Shown: one piece after another, positions 24,705 through 32,304 of the stretch | Numbering within the stretch: position 1 is the stretch's first letter | How the letters are laid out: each line of letters begins with the position of its first letter | Source: CAYFUT01 sp964346395 | GTDB taxonomy: Bacteria > Bacillota > Halanaerobiia > Halobacteroidales > Halobacteroidaceae | Length of the DNA: 64,000 nucleotides | Assembly (NCBI GenBank): GCA_964346395.1 | Contig: CAYFUT010000004.1 | Span: 13,202 to 77,201, forward strand | Direction of reading: 5' to 3' | Program-made: the position numbers and the translations under genes | The notes under the pieces: generated by a model | What the model was told of the DNA's origin: nothing | What the model saw: the letters and a program-made list of their open reading frames with translations, nothing else | Database searches by the model: none

Positions 24705-25511
24705 TTAAACTTGCTGGCCTTCCTCAGTCTCTTGTCGTTTGTCTTCAATCTGCTCCACTAAGCCAATAAGGTCTTCTCTTAACCTCTGTTTTTTTTCTCT
24801 TCCCGCCTGCTGCTGCGTATATTTATAAATTGCTGTTTCTTCCAGCCAATTCTTTAATTCAGTCCGATATTGACCCAGCACCTTTAACTTGCTTACTTCT
24901 GCTACTACTTCTCCCGCCGTCTTACCGGCTAACCGGCAGTCAAACTCTGCCTCTAAATATCTCTTTACAGCTAGTGTTAAGTGAGCTAAACAATTTTTTG
25001 TTTCTACATCAATTTCCTCGAGCTCCTGGTGAAACTGCTGATAAGGAGTCAAACCCTTTTTCCGCTTCTGCTTGATAAACTTCCAGCCCATAATTACTAC
25101 TCCGCCGGCAGCTACAACCGCCAGCTCATATAAGAAATAGTGGTAGGGAACAGAAAAATTCGGTTTTTTAATCCCTAGCTGACTGCTGTAAATTTGTTCT
25201 TGCTCCTTTTCCTCCAGAGTTGACTTAATATCTATTTTTATCTTTTTATTGGGCAGTTTAATCACCTTGGCTCCCGGTTCAAAATTCCTCACTGCCAACC
25301 GATAACCGGTAGGCTGCTCCTCTAAATTAACAATTTCAAATTGTTGCTCTTTAAATTTCTGCTTAATTTCCGGAGCGGTTAATTCAGTATTCTCAATTTT
25401 TAATCTAATTATATCTCCTATATAAATGCTTCTTGTTTTAGCTAAGCCAATGCCACTTACCAACAATAAACAGATTAACAGGCCGATAGTAATTAATTGA
25501 TACTTCCTCAT
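24705..25511 (-). CDS. Membrane protein of the Bat operon (DUF4381-like)
   Basis: A 268-residue protein between DUF58 and batA. It has a signal-type N-terminus (LITIGLLICLLLVSGIGLA), a short beta-rich extracellular domain (GDIIRLKIENTELTAPEIKQ, resembling a BatD module), one membrane helix (YELAVVAAGGVVIMGWKF) and a helical cytoplasmic domain with the segment LTLAVKRYLEAEFDC and TAGEVV, as in the small helical partners of VWA proteins. The ATG overlaps the DUF58 stop (ATGA). Probably a scaffold or regulator of the VWA complex. Confidence 0.75.
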   Translation of the reverse strand: MRKYQLITIGLLICLLLVSGIGLAKTRSIYIGDIIRLKIENTELTAPEIKQKFKEQQFEIVNLEEQPTGYRLAVRNFEPGAKVIKLPNKKIKIDIKSTLEEKEQEQIYSSQLGIKKPNFSVPYHYFLYELAVVAAGGVVIMGWKFIKQKRKKGLTPYQQFHQELEEIDVETKNCLAHLTLAVKRYLEAEFDCRLAGKTAGEVVAEVSKLKVLGQYRTELKNWLEETAIYKYTQQQAGREKKQRLREDLIGLVEQIEDKRQETEEGQQV

Positions 25512-26329
25512 CGTTTCCTTCTCCTTTTAAAAAACTGCTGTAAAGGAATCACAAAATCTTCATCAGTATCAATTTCAATCAAATTACGCTGAGGTAAATC
25601 AAATTGTAAAGTTAAAGCAAGTTCGTCCTGCAAATTATCAACTACTACCGATTCACCGGTTTCTAAATCTTCAAATTCAAAGATAGCTCCCGCCGGTAGC
25701 TTTTCTTCTCCCCGGTCAACAACCCTAATTAAGACCAAATCATGTTTCTGCGCTGTCACTTTTAATTCCTGTTCATATCCGTCAGCTAAAAAATCAGAAA
25801 TCAAAAATACAATACTCTGCTTAGCCTCTAATTTATTAAACTGCTGCAGAGCAGTTTTAATATCAGTTCCCTTCTTCTTTGGTTGAAAGGTCAAAATTTC
25901 TTCAATGATAGATAATACATGTCTTTTCCCTTCCCGCGAAGGAATGATCTCTTCCACCTGTTCTGTAAATAAAATACTGCCTACCCGATCATTATTCTTC
26001 ACCGCCGAAAAAGCCAGAGTAGCTCCTATTTCAGCAATCATCTCTTTTTTCTGCCCGAAATTAGTCGACTGCGACATATCAATTAATAGAAACATATTTA
26101 GCTCTCGTTCTTCCCGATACTGCTTCACATACGGTTCACTCTGGCGGGCAGTTACATTCCAATCTATATTCCGAACATCATCGCCGGGATAATACTGCCT
26201 GATATCTTCAAATTCAATTCCCCGCCCCTTAAAACTGGACTTATATTCCCCAGAAAAAATTTCATCGACAAGTTTATTTGATTTGATTTCTATCTCCCGG
26301 ATCTTGCTAATTATATCATCGGAGACCAC
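25508..26329 (-). CDS. DUF58 protein of the MoxR/Bat operon
   Basis: A 273-residue cytoplasmic DUF58 protein. The hallmark segment is GRGIEFEDIRQYYPGDDVRNIDWNVTAR, followed by a VWA-like half with LLIDMSQSTNFGQKK and VFLISDF. It starts with GTG at 26329 after AGGTGG-type sequence. DUF58 proteins are encoded next to MoxR ATPases in most bacteria and probably bring MoxR to its VWA targets. Coupled by a four-base overlap to the next gene. Confidence 0.92.
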   Translation of the reverse strand: MVSDDIISKIREIEIKSNKLVDEIFSGEYKSSFKGRGIEFEDIRQYYPGDDVRNIDWNVTARQSEPYVKQYREERELNMFLLIDMSQSTNFGQKKEMIAEIGATLAFSAVKNNDRVGSILFTEQVEEIIPSREGKRHVLSIIEEILTFQPKKKGTDIKTALQQFNKLEAKQSIVFLISDFLADGYEQELKVTAQKHDLVLIRVVDRGEEKLPAGAIFEFEDLETGESVVVDNLQDELALTLQFDLPQRNLIEIDTDEDFVIPLQQFFKRRRKR

Positions 26330-26344
26330 CTTTTTCCCTCCCTT

Positions 26345-26490
26345 TTTTTAAGTTGACAGTGGATACGGTTTCTGTGACTTTCATAGCCAGGGTCGGTTTC
26401 TACCCTGGCTATACAAAAAAGCAAAAACTAATTTGCTTTTTATTTGATTTTTAACTATAAACTGTACACTGTAAACTGCCAACTTTCAAT
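26345..26490 (-). repeat. moxR-DUF58 spacer with a strong hairpin and heptamer repeats
   Basis: The spacer contains a 10-bp GC-rich hairpin (ATAGCCAGGG/CCCTGGCTAT, about 26381-26411) with no T-run, preceded on the transcript by an A/T-rich stem ending in TTTTTT, and a run of heptamers (AGTTGGC, AGTTTAC, AGTGTAC, AGTTTAT) directly after moxR. The hairpins may attenuate or protect the mRNA between moxR and the rest of the operon. Confidence 0.5.
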
Positions 26491-26493
26491 TCT

Positions 26494-27468
26494 CTACGGC
26501 AGTTCTACTTTCTCCAAAATATCATAAATAATATCTTCCTGAGTAATGCCTTCCGCTTCTGCTTCGTAACTGAGCAGAATTCTATGGCGGAGCACATCGT
26601 AAACCAGTTCTTTAATATCATCAGGAATTACATGCTTGCGCCCCTCCAGCAGAGCACGTCCTTTAGCTGCTAAAATTAAATTGATTGAGGCCCGCGGAGA
26701 GGCACCGCAGGAAATATATTCTGAATCTTCACGCGTACTAAAAATAATATTCAACACATAGTCCTTTAAATTGTCATCTATGTAAATATCCTGTACTATT
26801 TCCCTTAGCTTAAAAATATCTTCAGGAGTCAGTACCTGCTGTAAATCAAATTTCTCTAAATCTCGTTCAGTAGTTGTAAACCGATCTACAATCTGCCGTT
26901 CTTCCGCTTTGCTGGGATAATCAACATCTAGCTTAAGCATAAACCGATCCTGCTGAGCCTCCGGTAGCGGATATGTCCCCTGCTGTTCTAATGGATTCTG
27001 CGTGGCCAACACCAAAAAAGGTTTGTCCAGGTTATAAGTCTGGTCGCCAATCGTCACCTGTTTTTCCTGCATAGCCTCCAGTAAAGCCGACTGCACTTTT
27101 GCCGGCGCTCGATTGATCTCATCGGCCAAAATCAAATTGCTGAAAATAGGTCCTTGTTCCGTGGTAAATTCTCCTGTATGCTGGTTATAAATTTCAGTTC
27201 CCAGAATATCAGCCGGCAGTAAATCCGGCGTAAACTGTAAGCGGTTATAATCAATTCCCAACACTTGAGCTGTAATATTAGCCGTTAGTGATTTAGCCAG
27301 TCCCGGTACTCCTTCCAGCAGAATGTGGCCGCCAGTAAATAGCCCAATTAATACCCGATCAATCATATACTCCTGCCCGATAATCACTTGGCCAATTTCA
27401 CTTTTTATCTCGTCAATTACTTCCCTTGTTTCTACAGCGCTGATTCCTAACTCATCACCTACTTCCAT
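26494..27468 (-). CDS. MoxR-family AAA+ ATPase
   Basis: A 324-residue AAA+ protein of the MoxR/RavA class, the energy-using chaperone of VWA proteins. Walker A is LEGVPGLAKS, Walker B LILADEINRAP, sensor 1 VLATQNPLEQQGTYPLPEAQQDRF, and sensor 2 region GASPRASINL. The ATG at 27468 is preceded by AAAGGGGG at proper spacing, whereas the upstream frame (27495) is not. It is the first gene of the Bat operon and has its own promoter at 27528-27555. Confidence 0.95.
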   Translation of the reverse strand: MEVGDELGISAVETREVIDEIKSEIGQVIIGQEYMIDRVLIGLFTGGHILLEGVPGLAKSLTANITAQVLGIDYNRLQFTPDLLPADILGTEIYNQHTGEFTTEQGPIFSNLILADEINRAPAKVQSALLEAMQEKQVTIGDQTYNLDKPFLVLATQNPLEQQGTYPLPEAQQDRFMLKLDVDYPSKAEERQIVDRFTTTERDLEKFDLQQVLTPEDIFKLREIVQDIYIDDNLKDYVLNIIFSTREDSEYISCGASPRASINLILAAKGRALLEGRKHVIPDDIKELVYDVLRHRILLSYEAEAEGITQEDIIYDILEKVELP

Positions 27469-27527
27469 AGCATAGCCCCCTTTAATTAATAACACAAGTT
27501 ATTAATTACATAAAATTACATATTATC

Positions 27528-27555
27528 ATTATACCATATTTTCTATCACTATCAA
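27528..27555 (-). promoter_or_regulatory. Sigma-A promoter of the moxR-bat operon
   Basis: Minus strand TTGATA (27555-27550), 16-base spacer, TATAAT (27533-27528), about 60 bases upstream of the moxR ATG. Confidence 0.75.
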
Positions 27556-27640
27556 CTTTAGTGTAACAAATAGATTTGATGAAATTATGACGACTTAAAA
27601 AAACAAATTAAACTGATGGTCTAGTTTAGCCTCCAGAATG

Positions 27641-27680
27641 AGATAATAAAAACTGTGGAAACTTAATAGCCTCCACAGTT
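27641..27680 (-). terminator. Terminator of the pilus/secretion operon
   Basis: Stem AACTGTGGA/TCCACAGTT (27651-27659 and 27672-27680), then TTTATTAT on the minus strand. Confidence 0.82.
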
Positions 27681-27690
27681 AATTACAAGA

Positions 27691-28251
27691 CTAATTTTCA
27701 TAAATTTTAATTTTTGATTTTAAACGATATAATTGTTTGTCTTTTTTTAAAATAACCGTATCCCCATCTATTTCTATTACCTGATAATCATTAATTACTT
27801 CTCCTTTTTCTAGAATATAACTTTCTTCTTGATTGGCCACGATAATTAATTTCTGCCCTTCATTTTTCACTATTCCGCGCAGATAAAAGTTCAAAGACGC
27901 CGGTTTGATTTCTTTAGCCTGACGGCTTGCCTCTTCTCCTGATGTTTCCCTTTCCTCAGGCTGATTTCTTGCTTTTTCCTTCCCTTTCTTTCTCTGAGAA
28001 TAATTAAATTTTGCTTGTTCCTGCCGACCAGTTAAGAAGGGAGTCTCCCGGTTCACTTTCTCCCCCTCATATAAATCATCAGTATTAAAGTCCCGGGCCA
28101 ACTGCTTCTGCCCTTTAACTTTTAATTTCTGTCTGGATTCTAACTCTAGTTCCGGCTTGGATTTAACTATCTCCTGTCCATTAAATAGCCATAGATTAGC
28201 TCCTACCCCAATAATAAGCAAGCCCAAGGATAAGACTAGTATCCGCTTCAT
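27691..28251 (-). CDS. PilP/GspC-like pilus assembly protein
   Basis: A 186-residue bitopic protein: one N-terminal membrane helix (LVLSLGLLIIGVGANLWLF), a long charged linker (residues 30-115, including RKKGKEKARNQPEERETSGEE), and a compact C-terminal beta domain (LNFYLRGIVKNEGQKLIIVAN ... YILEKGEVINDYQVIEIDGD). That C-terminal pattern is the HR/PilP-type domain of type II secretion protein C and pilus PilP, which contacts the secretin. Last gene of the gspF-pilP operon, four bases after pilO. The assignment combines this domain pattern with position; sequence identity to characterised PilP is weak. Confidence 0.72.
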   Translation of the reverse strand: MKRILVLSLGLLIIGVGANLWLFNGQEIVKSKPELELESRQKLKVKGQKQLARDFNTDDLYEGEKVNRETPFLTGRQEQAKFNYSQRKKGKEKARNQPEERETSGEEASRQAKEIKPASLNFYLRGIVKNEGQKLIIVANQEESYILEKGEVINDYQVIEIDGDTVILKKDKQLYRLKSKIKIYEN

Positions 28252-28255
28252 TCTA

Positions 28256-28741
28256 TCAACTACTTTTCGCCAGCGTATACAGGCTTAACTTCAAAACAGC
28301 AGTCAATTCATCTTCATTAACTGCTAGCTGCATAGTTTTTACTTCAATTATCCAGTCCAACTGCTTTAATTGGTGCAAAAAAGAAACTAATTGTGGATAT
28401 CTACCGCTGATCTTAACTGCTACCGGCCATTCTACTGCCTGCTCGTGCCGGCGGTTGGCCCGGGGAGCTAAATTGTTAATTTCTAAGTTAAGCTCACTTA
28501 TTATTTGCTCTAAGGCAGTCAAAAACTCTGCTTGTACTTTATCACTTTCCGACCGATTATAATTTATTCCCTTCAACTGCTGCTCCCGCAGCTCAATCGT
28601 CTGCTGTAAAGTAGATAACCTCTGCTGCTGCAAGTTCAACTTCTGCTTAAGAACCCACCACTGTTTAGCCTTATAACCAACAGTCAGGACTCCTGCTATG
28701 CTCAGAACTACTACTATTAACTTTTTTTGATTAGCCTTCAT
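28256..28741 (-). CDS. pilO: PilO-like pilus assembly protein
   Basis: A 161-residue inner-membrane protein: N-terminal helix (LIVVVLSIAGVLTVGYKA), a coiled coil (about residues 25-55: LNLQQQRLSTLQQTIELREQQ), then a small ferredoxin-like domain. Start at ATG 28741, seven bases after GGGAGG. It overlaps pilN by 11 bases. PilM-PilN-PilO form the inner-membrane platform of type IV pili; the same fold occurs in GspM. Confidence 0.82.
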   Translation of the reverse strand: MKANQKKLIVVVLSIAGVLTVGYKAKQWWVLKQKLNLQQQRLSTLQQTIELREQQLKGINYNRSESDKVQAEFLTALEQIISELNLEINNLAPRANRRHEQAVEWPVAVKISGRYPQLVSFLHQLKQLDWIIEVKTMQLAVNEDELTAVLKLSLYTLAKSS

Positions 28742-29231
28742 CAGCAAGCCTCCCTACTAATCGAAACGAAAATCCCTGCTTCCTCTGTTCTCTTCTTGTT
28801 AGCTCCAAACGGGTAAAATAAGGGTACTTCCCAATCCGCTGTAACACATTAATTACCCGCTTACCCTCTTCAGCTTGGCCGCTGAATACTACCTGCTGTT
28901 TATTAATCTGAAATTTTTTCAGCCACACCTGGCGGGGCATCACTACTTGCAAATCATCCACTATCCGGGCATAATCAGCTAAGTTGGCCCGGGTTGCTAA
29001 CTCTCGATACCGCTGCCTCTGTTCAATTTTAGCTGCTAAGTCTTTTTTTCGCCGAATCAACTTTTTTATTTTAGCCGCTGCCTGACTGCTTTTTTGCTGA
29101 TATTCAAGCCCAGTTGTATGTAAGTAAAAACTGCTGCCGCTCAGCAAGATAAACAAACCAAAGATCAATAATTTAGTAGTCAGCTGTAAACCAGCTGTTT
29201 CCTCGGCCCCTTCCGGCAGTAACTCAATCAT
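28731..29231 (-). CDS. pilN: PilN-like pilus assembly protein
   Basis: A 166-residue bitopic protein with a short cytoplasmic N-terminus (MIELLPEGAEE) that in PilN docks to PilM, a membrane helix (LLIFGLFILLSGSSFYL), a coiled coil (QQKSSQAAAKIKKLIRRKKD) and a ferredoxin-like domain. Its ATG overlaps the pilM stop (ATGA). N-terminus is shorter than the canonical INLLP motif but keeps ELLP. Confidence 0.83.
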   Translation of the reverse strand: MIELLPEGAEETAGLQLTTKLLIFGLFILLSGSSFYLHTTGLEYQQKSSQAAAKIKKLIRRKKDLAAKIEQRQRYRELATRANLADYARIVDDLQVVMPRQVWLKKFQINKQQVVFSGQAEEGKRVINVLQRIGKYPYFTRLELTRREQRKQGFSFRLVGRLADEG

Positions 29232-30211
29232 TCTACTCTCCCCCTTAAAGCCAGTCCCAAGCTAACACTTAATTCCGGCAGCGAACGGCGTAAATGTTGG
29301 GGGTCAAACCGGTCGGGAGCAAATTGAAAAGAGGCTAAGGAATTAAATAAGCCGGTGGATAACTCTAATTTAGCTGTTAACCACTCCGTAAGCGGCTGTA
29401 ACTTAGCAGTACCGCCCGTCAATAACAGTTGATTGACTTGTTCTAAATTATGATACTGAAAAGACCGATTAATCTCAGCTATTAACTTACCCAACACCTC
29501 ATCCAGCAGCTGCTCACCAACTCCTGACTCCAATTTTTCTTCTTCAGCTTGTCGATAAGTAATATTTCTTCTTTTCTTCAGCTCAGTTGTAAATTCAGCT
29601 CCGCCCAACTGAAAACTCCGCCGCAGGGTAAACTCTCCGTCTGTGATCACCACTAATTCTGTTGTCTCTGCCCCCAAGTCTAGAACAGCTAACTTGGACA
29701 GCTGCTCATTCGCCTCCGGCAGTAAATAGGGGAATACTAGTGGACTAGCAGCTGCTGACTTCACTTGAAACCCGGCGGCTTGCAGCAAATTAACTCTCTG
29801 CATTACTGCTTCCCGCCGGGCAGCCGCTACTAACACATCTTTAGTATCTTCTTCCCCAGCCAATACTTCATAATCAACCACCATTTCATCAGCAGAAACT
29901 GGCAGTTTATCGGCCACTTCCCAATTTACTACCTGAGTCAATTCTTGCGGGCCAATCTCCGGACAGGTAATCTTTTTTAATATCAAATCGGAACCTCCAA
30001 TCCCGATTATTACCTCTTTTGTATTCAACTGATACCGGTTTTTTAGCTGAGTTAAAAAATCAATCTTCCCCTCCGGCTCAGCTGCCGGCCACTCTTCTAT
30101 GCCCCAATTTTCCAGGTGCGGAACTTCCTTACTCATGTTCAATTCTACTAGTTTAAGGCTGTTAGTTCCCCAATCTAAGCCTAACTGATAGTTATTTCTC
30201 CAGGAAAACAT
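29228..30211 (-). CDS. pilM: PilM-like actin-fold protein
   Basis: A 327-residue cytoplasmic protein of the FtsA/PilM actin-like family. The first phosphate loop is LGLDWGTNSLKLVEL, the second LAVLDLGAETTELVVITDG, and the adenosine site is QLLLTGGTAKLQPL. It recruits PilN in the type IV pilus platform. It follows the GspK-like gene after 11 bases and overlaps pilN. Confidence 0.92.
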   Translation of the reverse strand: MFSWRNNYQLGLDWGTNSLKLVELNMSKEVPHLENWGIEEWPAAEPEGKIDFLTQLKNRYQLNTKEVIIGIGGSDLILKKITCPEIGPQELTQVVNWEVADKLPVSADEMVVDYEVLAGEEDTKDVLVAAARREAVMQRVNLLQAAGFQVKSAAASPLVFPYLLPEANEQLSKLAVLDLGAETTELVVITDGEFTLRRSFQLGGAEFTTELKKRRNITYRQAEEEKLESGVGEQLLDEVLGKLIAEINRSFQYHNLEQVNQLLLTGGTAKLQPLTEWLTAKLELSTGLFNSLASFQFAPDRFDPQHLRRSLPELSVSLGLALRGRVE

Positions 30212-30222
30212 TTATCTGCCTC

Positions 30223-31032
30223 CTACTTTAACTTTATAACCGCCTCCCGATGCACTGTAAACCGGCGGTCGGGAATCTCCACTTTCAGTTTAATCTTAAA
30301 GTACTCTGCTTTAACCTTTACCTTCGTCTTCAATTTATTATAAGTAGCTGTCCCAATTCCAGCTATTTTCTGTAATTCACTTTTATTCTCAAAAGGACGG
30401 CGGGCAATAATCCGCTGGGCTAAAGTTGGCCCGAGGTCAGGTAAAGTAATCAACACCTGATACGAGGCAGTATTCAGGTTGATTTTACCTCTTCCTACTG
30501 CTGTCACTAAATCTTTAATTCGCCTATATCTTCTCTTCCCTACTCCAGAGATAGATTTTAACTGCTGTATCTCTACATACTCTCGGTTAGCTATTATCCG
30601 AGCGCTTAATCTATTACTAATCCCGGGTAAATCTGTTAATTCTCCCTGGTTAGCATTATTGATATTCAGCCTACTATCGACAACTATTACCTTTTTTACT
30701 TTTCCAGTTGCTGTTACTTCTTCTTCCTGTAGAGAGGTGAAGTGAACTTGGTAATCAGAAAACTCAGTTCCCGAAATTATTTCCTGCTGCAGTGGGTTAG
30801 CCAGTCCATCTATTTCAGCCTGCAGTTCTTCTTTAACCCCGGCTTGCATCTTGTTTACTACACCTTCTGTTAAATAATAATTTTCTATCTGTTTTCGATA
30901 ATTTCTACTGATTATCCGTTCCGAACTACCTAACTGTAAAATAGTAGGCGCAGCCAATCCTAGCCCAGCTACCATTAATACTACCACTAATAACGCATAA
31001 CCCTGTCTTTTATTCCCCAGCTCTACTGCCAA
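30223..31032 (-). CDS. GspK-like minor pseudopilin with two helix-hairpin-helix domains
   Basis: Starting from the TTG at 31032 (nine bases after GGAGG, one base past the previous stop), the product opens with a prepilin-type leader KRQGYALLVVVLMVAGLGLAA. This is followed by an about 95-residue pilin-like domain and then two consecutive ComEA-like helix-hairpin-helix units: LNINNANQGELTDLPGISNR with SISGVGKRRYRRIKDL, and INLNTASYQVLITLPDLGPT with KIAGIGTATYNKLKTKV. GspK proteins carry INxNTA-type SAM/HhH modules, so this is best read as the GspK tip subunit; the clear tandem ComEA form also raises the possibility of DNA binding. It belongs to the minor-pilin cluster H-I-J-K. Confidence 0.78.
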   Translation of the reverse strand: MAVELGNKRQGYALLVVVLMVAGLGLAAPTILQLGSSERIISRNYRKQIENYYLTEGVVNKMQAGVKEELQAEIDGLANPLQQEIISGTEFSDYQVHFTSLQEEEVTATGKVKKVIVVDSRLNINNANQGELTDLPGISNRLSARIIANREYVEIQQLKSISGVGKRRYRRIKDLVTAVGRGKINLNTASYQVLITLPDLGPTLAQRIIARRPFENKSELQKIAGIGTATYNKLKTKVKVKAEYFKIKLKVEIPDRRFTVHREAVIKLK

Positions 31033-31033
31033 T

Positions 31034-31471
31034 CTAATCTGCCTCCAGCCCAACTGCGGTTTGTAATTTCCAGTCTTTATTATTTTGCTCTACCGCTAAC
31101 TGAACCAATAATAGATCATTATTTTGAGGTAGAAATGCTACCTCTGTAACTCGATTGCTGATTTTATTTCGCACATCATTTACACAAAGCCCAGCCCCCG
31201 GTTGATAAAATATTTTTTGCTTGCCGCCAGTGGGAGGCCAGAAAATAATTTTCTTCTCACTAACTACTTTTATTTTGACGGCTGACTGTAAGCGTTCTAC
31301 AATACTGTTCATACTACTGCGGCCTGCTTGCTGTAAGTTGGCCCAGCTGTGGTGATACTCCCAAGCAGTCAGCAAAGTCTGCTGAAGAGTCAAGACTGCA
31401 CTTACAACCACTCCCCCCACCGCCAATAAAATTACTAATTCCAGCAACAAATAACCGTGAGGTTGGCCCAT
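31034..31471 (-). CDS. Minor pseudopilin, GspJ/PilW-like
   Basis: A 145-residue prepilin: leader MGQPHG is short and the cleavage/N-terminal helix is GYLLLELVILLAVGGVVVSAVLTL, with Glu at position +5 after the cleaved Gly region (LLLE). The rest is a small beta domain. Position in the H-I-J-K series and the presence of a middle Trp/His-rich stretch favour GspJ. Ends one base before the GspK-like start. Confidence 0.75.
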   Translation of the reverse strand: MGQPHGYLLLELVILLAVGGVVVSAVLTLQQTLLTAWEYHHSWANLQQAGRSSMNSIVERLQSAVKIKVVSEKKIIFWPPTGGKQKIFYQPGAGLCVNDVRNKISNRVTEVAFLPQNNDLLLVQLAVEQNNKDWKLQTAVGLEAD

Positions 31472-31475
31472 AAAC

Positions 31476-31844
31476 TTATTCCTCTCCCTTCCGCAGAATA
31501 GTAGTTAATTTAGCCTTTACTTCTCCGCTCTGTTTTACTTTAACTGCCACCCGTTTTAACCTAACATTCACTTGCTCCACTTCTACTCGATAATTATACT
31601 TAGTTTCTGATAATTCTTTATTTCTCACTTCGGTAATTTGATTAATTTCCTTTTTCCTCTGCTCTTCTAATTTCCACCGGGCCAAATTAACCGCCTCTGT
31701 TAACTGCCGCGCTTCTTTGACTCGATAATTACTATCAATGGTTAACTTAATTATCGGTAACAAAGCTGCTCCCATAATCCCTAAAGCCACTATAACCTCC
31801 AGTAGTCCAAACCCGCGTTCACCAATCCTATCTTTACCTAACAT
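31476..31844 (-). CDS. Minor pseudopilin, GspI/PilV-like
   Basis: A 122-residue prepilin with the canonical signature ERGFGLLEVIVALGIMGAAL (cleavage after Gly, Phe at +1, Glu at +5) and the segment EARQLTEAVNLARWKLEE, characteristic of GspI/PilV, where cleaved pilins carry an ALxxARxKLEE-type helix. The ATG overlaps the preceding gene by 11 bases. Confidence 0.83.
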   Translation of the reverse strand: MLGKDRIGERGFGLLEVIVALGIMGAALLPIIKLTIDSNYRVKEARQLTEAVNLARWKLEEQRKKEINQITEVRNKELSETKYNYRVEVEQVNVRLKRVAVKVKQSGEVKAKLTTILRKGEE

Positions 31845-32286
31845 TTATTTCCCCCGCATTAGAAGAAAATACAATCTTTTTCTCCAGGCTCCCCCACTGT
31901 AAAATTACTGTTCCATTGGGAGTATCCAAATTACCCAGTGGTTTGAAATAAACAGACCGCCGCCCTTGATAGAAAGGAAAAGTTATCTGTTTATACTCCA
32001 TCCCGCTTGCTAGTTCAATCCGTTTCTTTATTTCTGGAGACTGTTTTCCTTCCACCAGCAGATATTTATTTTGCCGCGGTAAAAAAACAACCCCCCATTT
32101 TTCCTCTCCAGTTACTGACTTTCGGCGGGCTAGATGACAATGGCTGATTAATTGGTTCACCACCCCTTGAAACTTTAACCAGCGATAATAGGTCATTAAC
32201 CGCGGTGCGCTATATCCTAACAATACACCTAGTACCATAATAGCAGCTATAACTTCTAATAAGCTAAATCCCAACTTAGAATTCAA
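31834..32286 (-). CDS. Minor pseudopilin, GspH/FimT-like
   Basis: A 150-residue prepilin: KLGFSLLEVIAAIMVLGVLLGYSAP is the cleavage site and helix, followed by the GspH/FimT-type stretch HLARRKSVTGEEKWGVVF. Starts with TTG after GGAGGAG. It follows gspF after 18 bases and heads the minor pilin set H-I-J-K, which together form the tip that primes pseudopilus assembly. Confidence 0.83.
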   Translation of the reverse strand: MNSKLGFSLLEVIAAIMVLGVLLGYSAPRLMTYYRWLKFQGVVNQLISHCHLARRKSVTGEEKWGVVFLPRQNKYLLVEGKQSPEIKKRIELASGMEYKQITFPFYQGRRSVYFKPLGNLDTPNGTVILQWGSLEKKIVFSSNAGEINVR

Positions 32287-32304
32287 TTAGGCTCCTCCTC
32301 AACA

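Noticed and set aside
26381..26411. GC-rich hairpin between moxR and DUF58 as a true terminator
   Set aside because: It lacks a T-run on the minus strand and the genes around it belong to one operon; kept only as a possible attenuator or processing hairpin.
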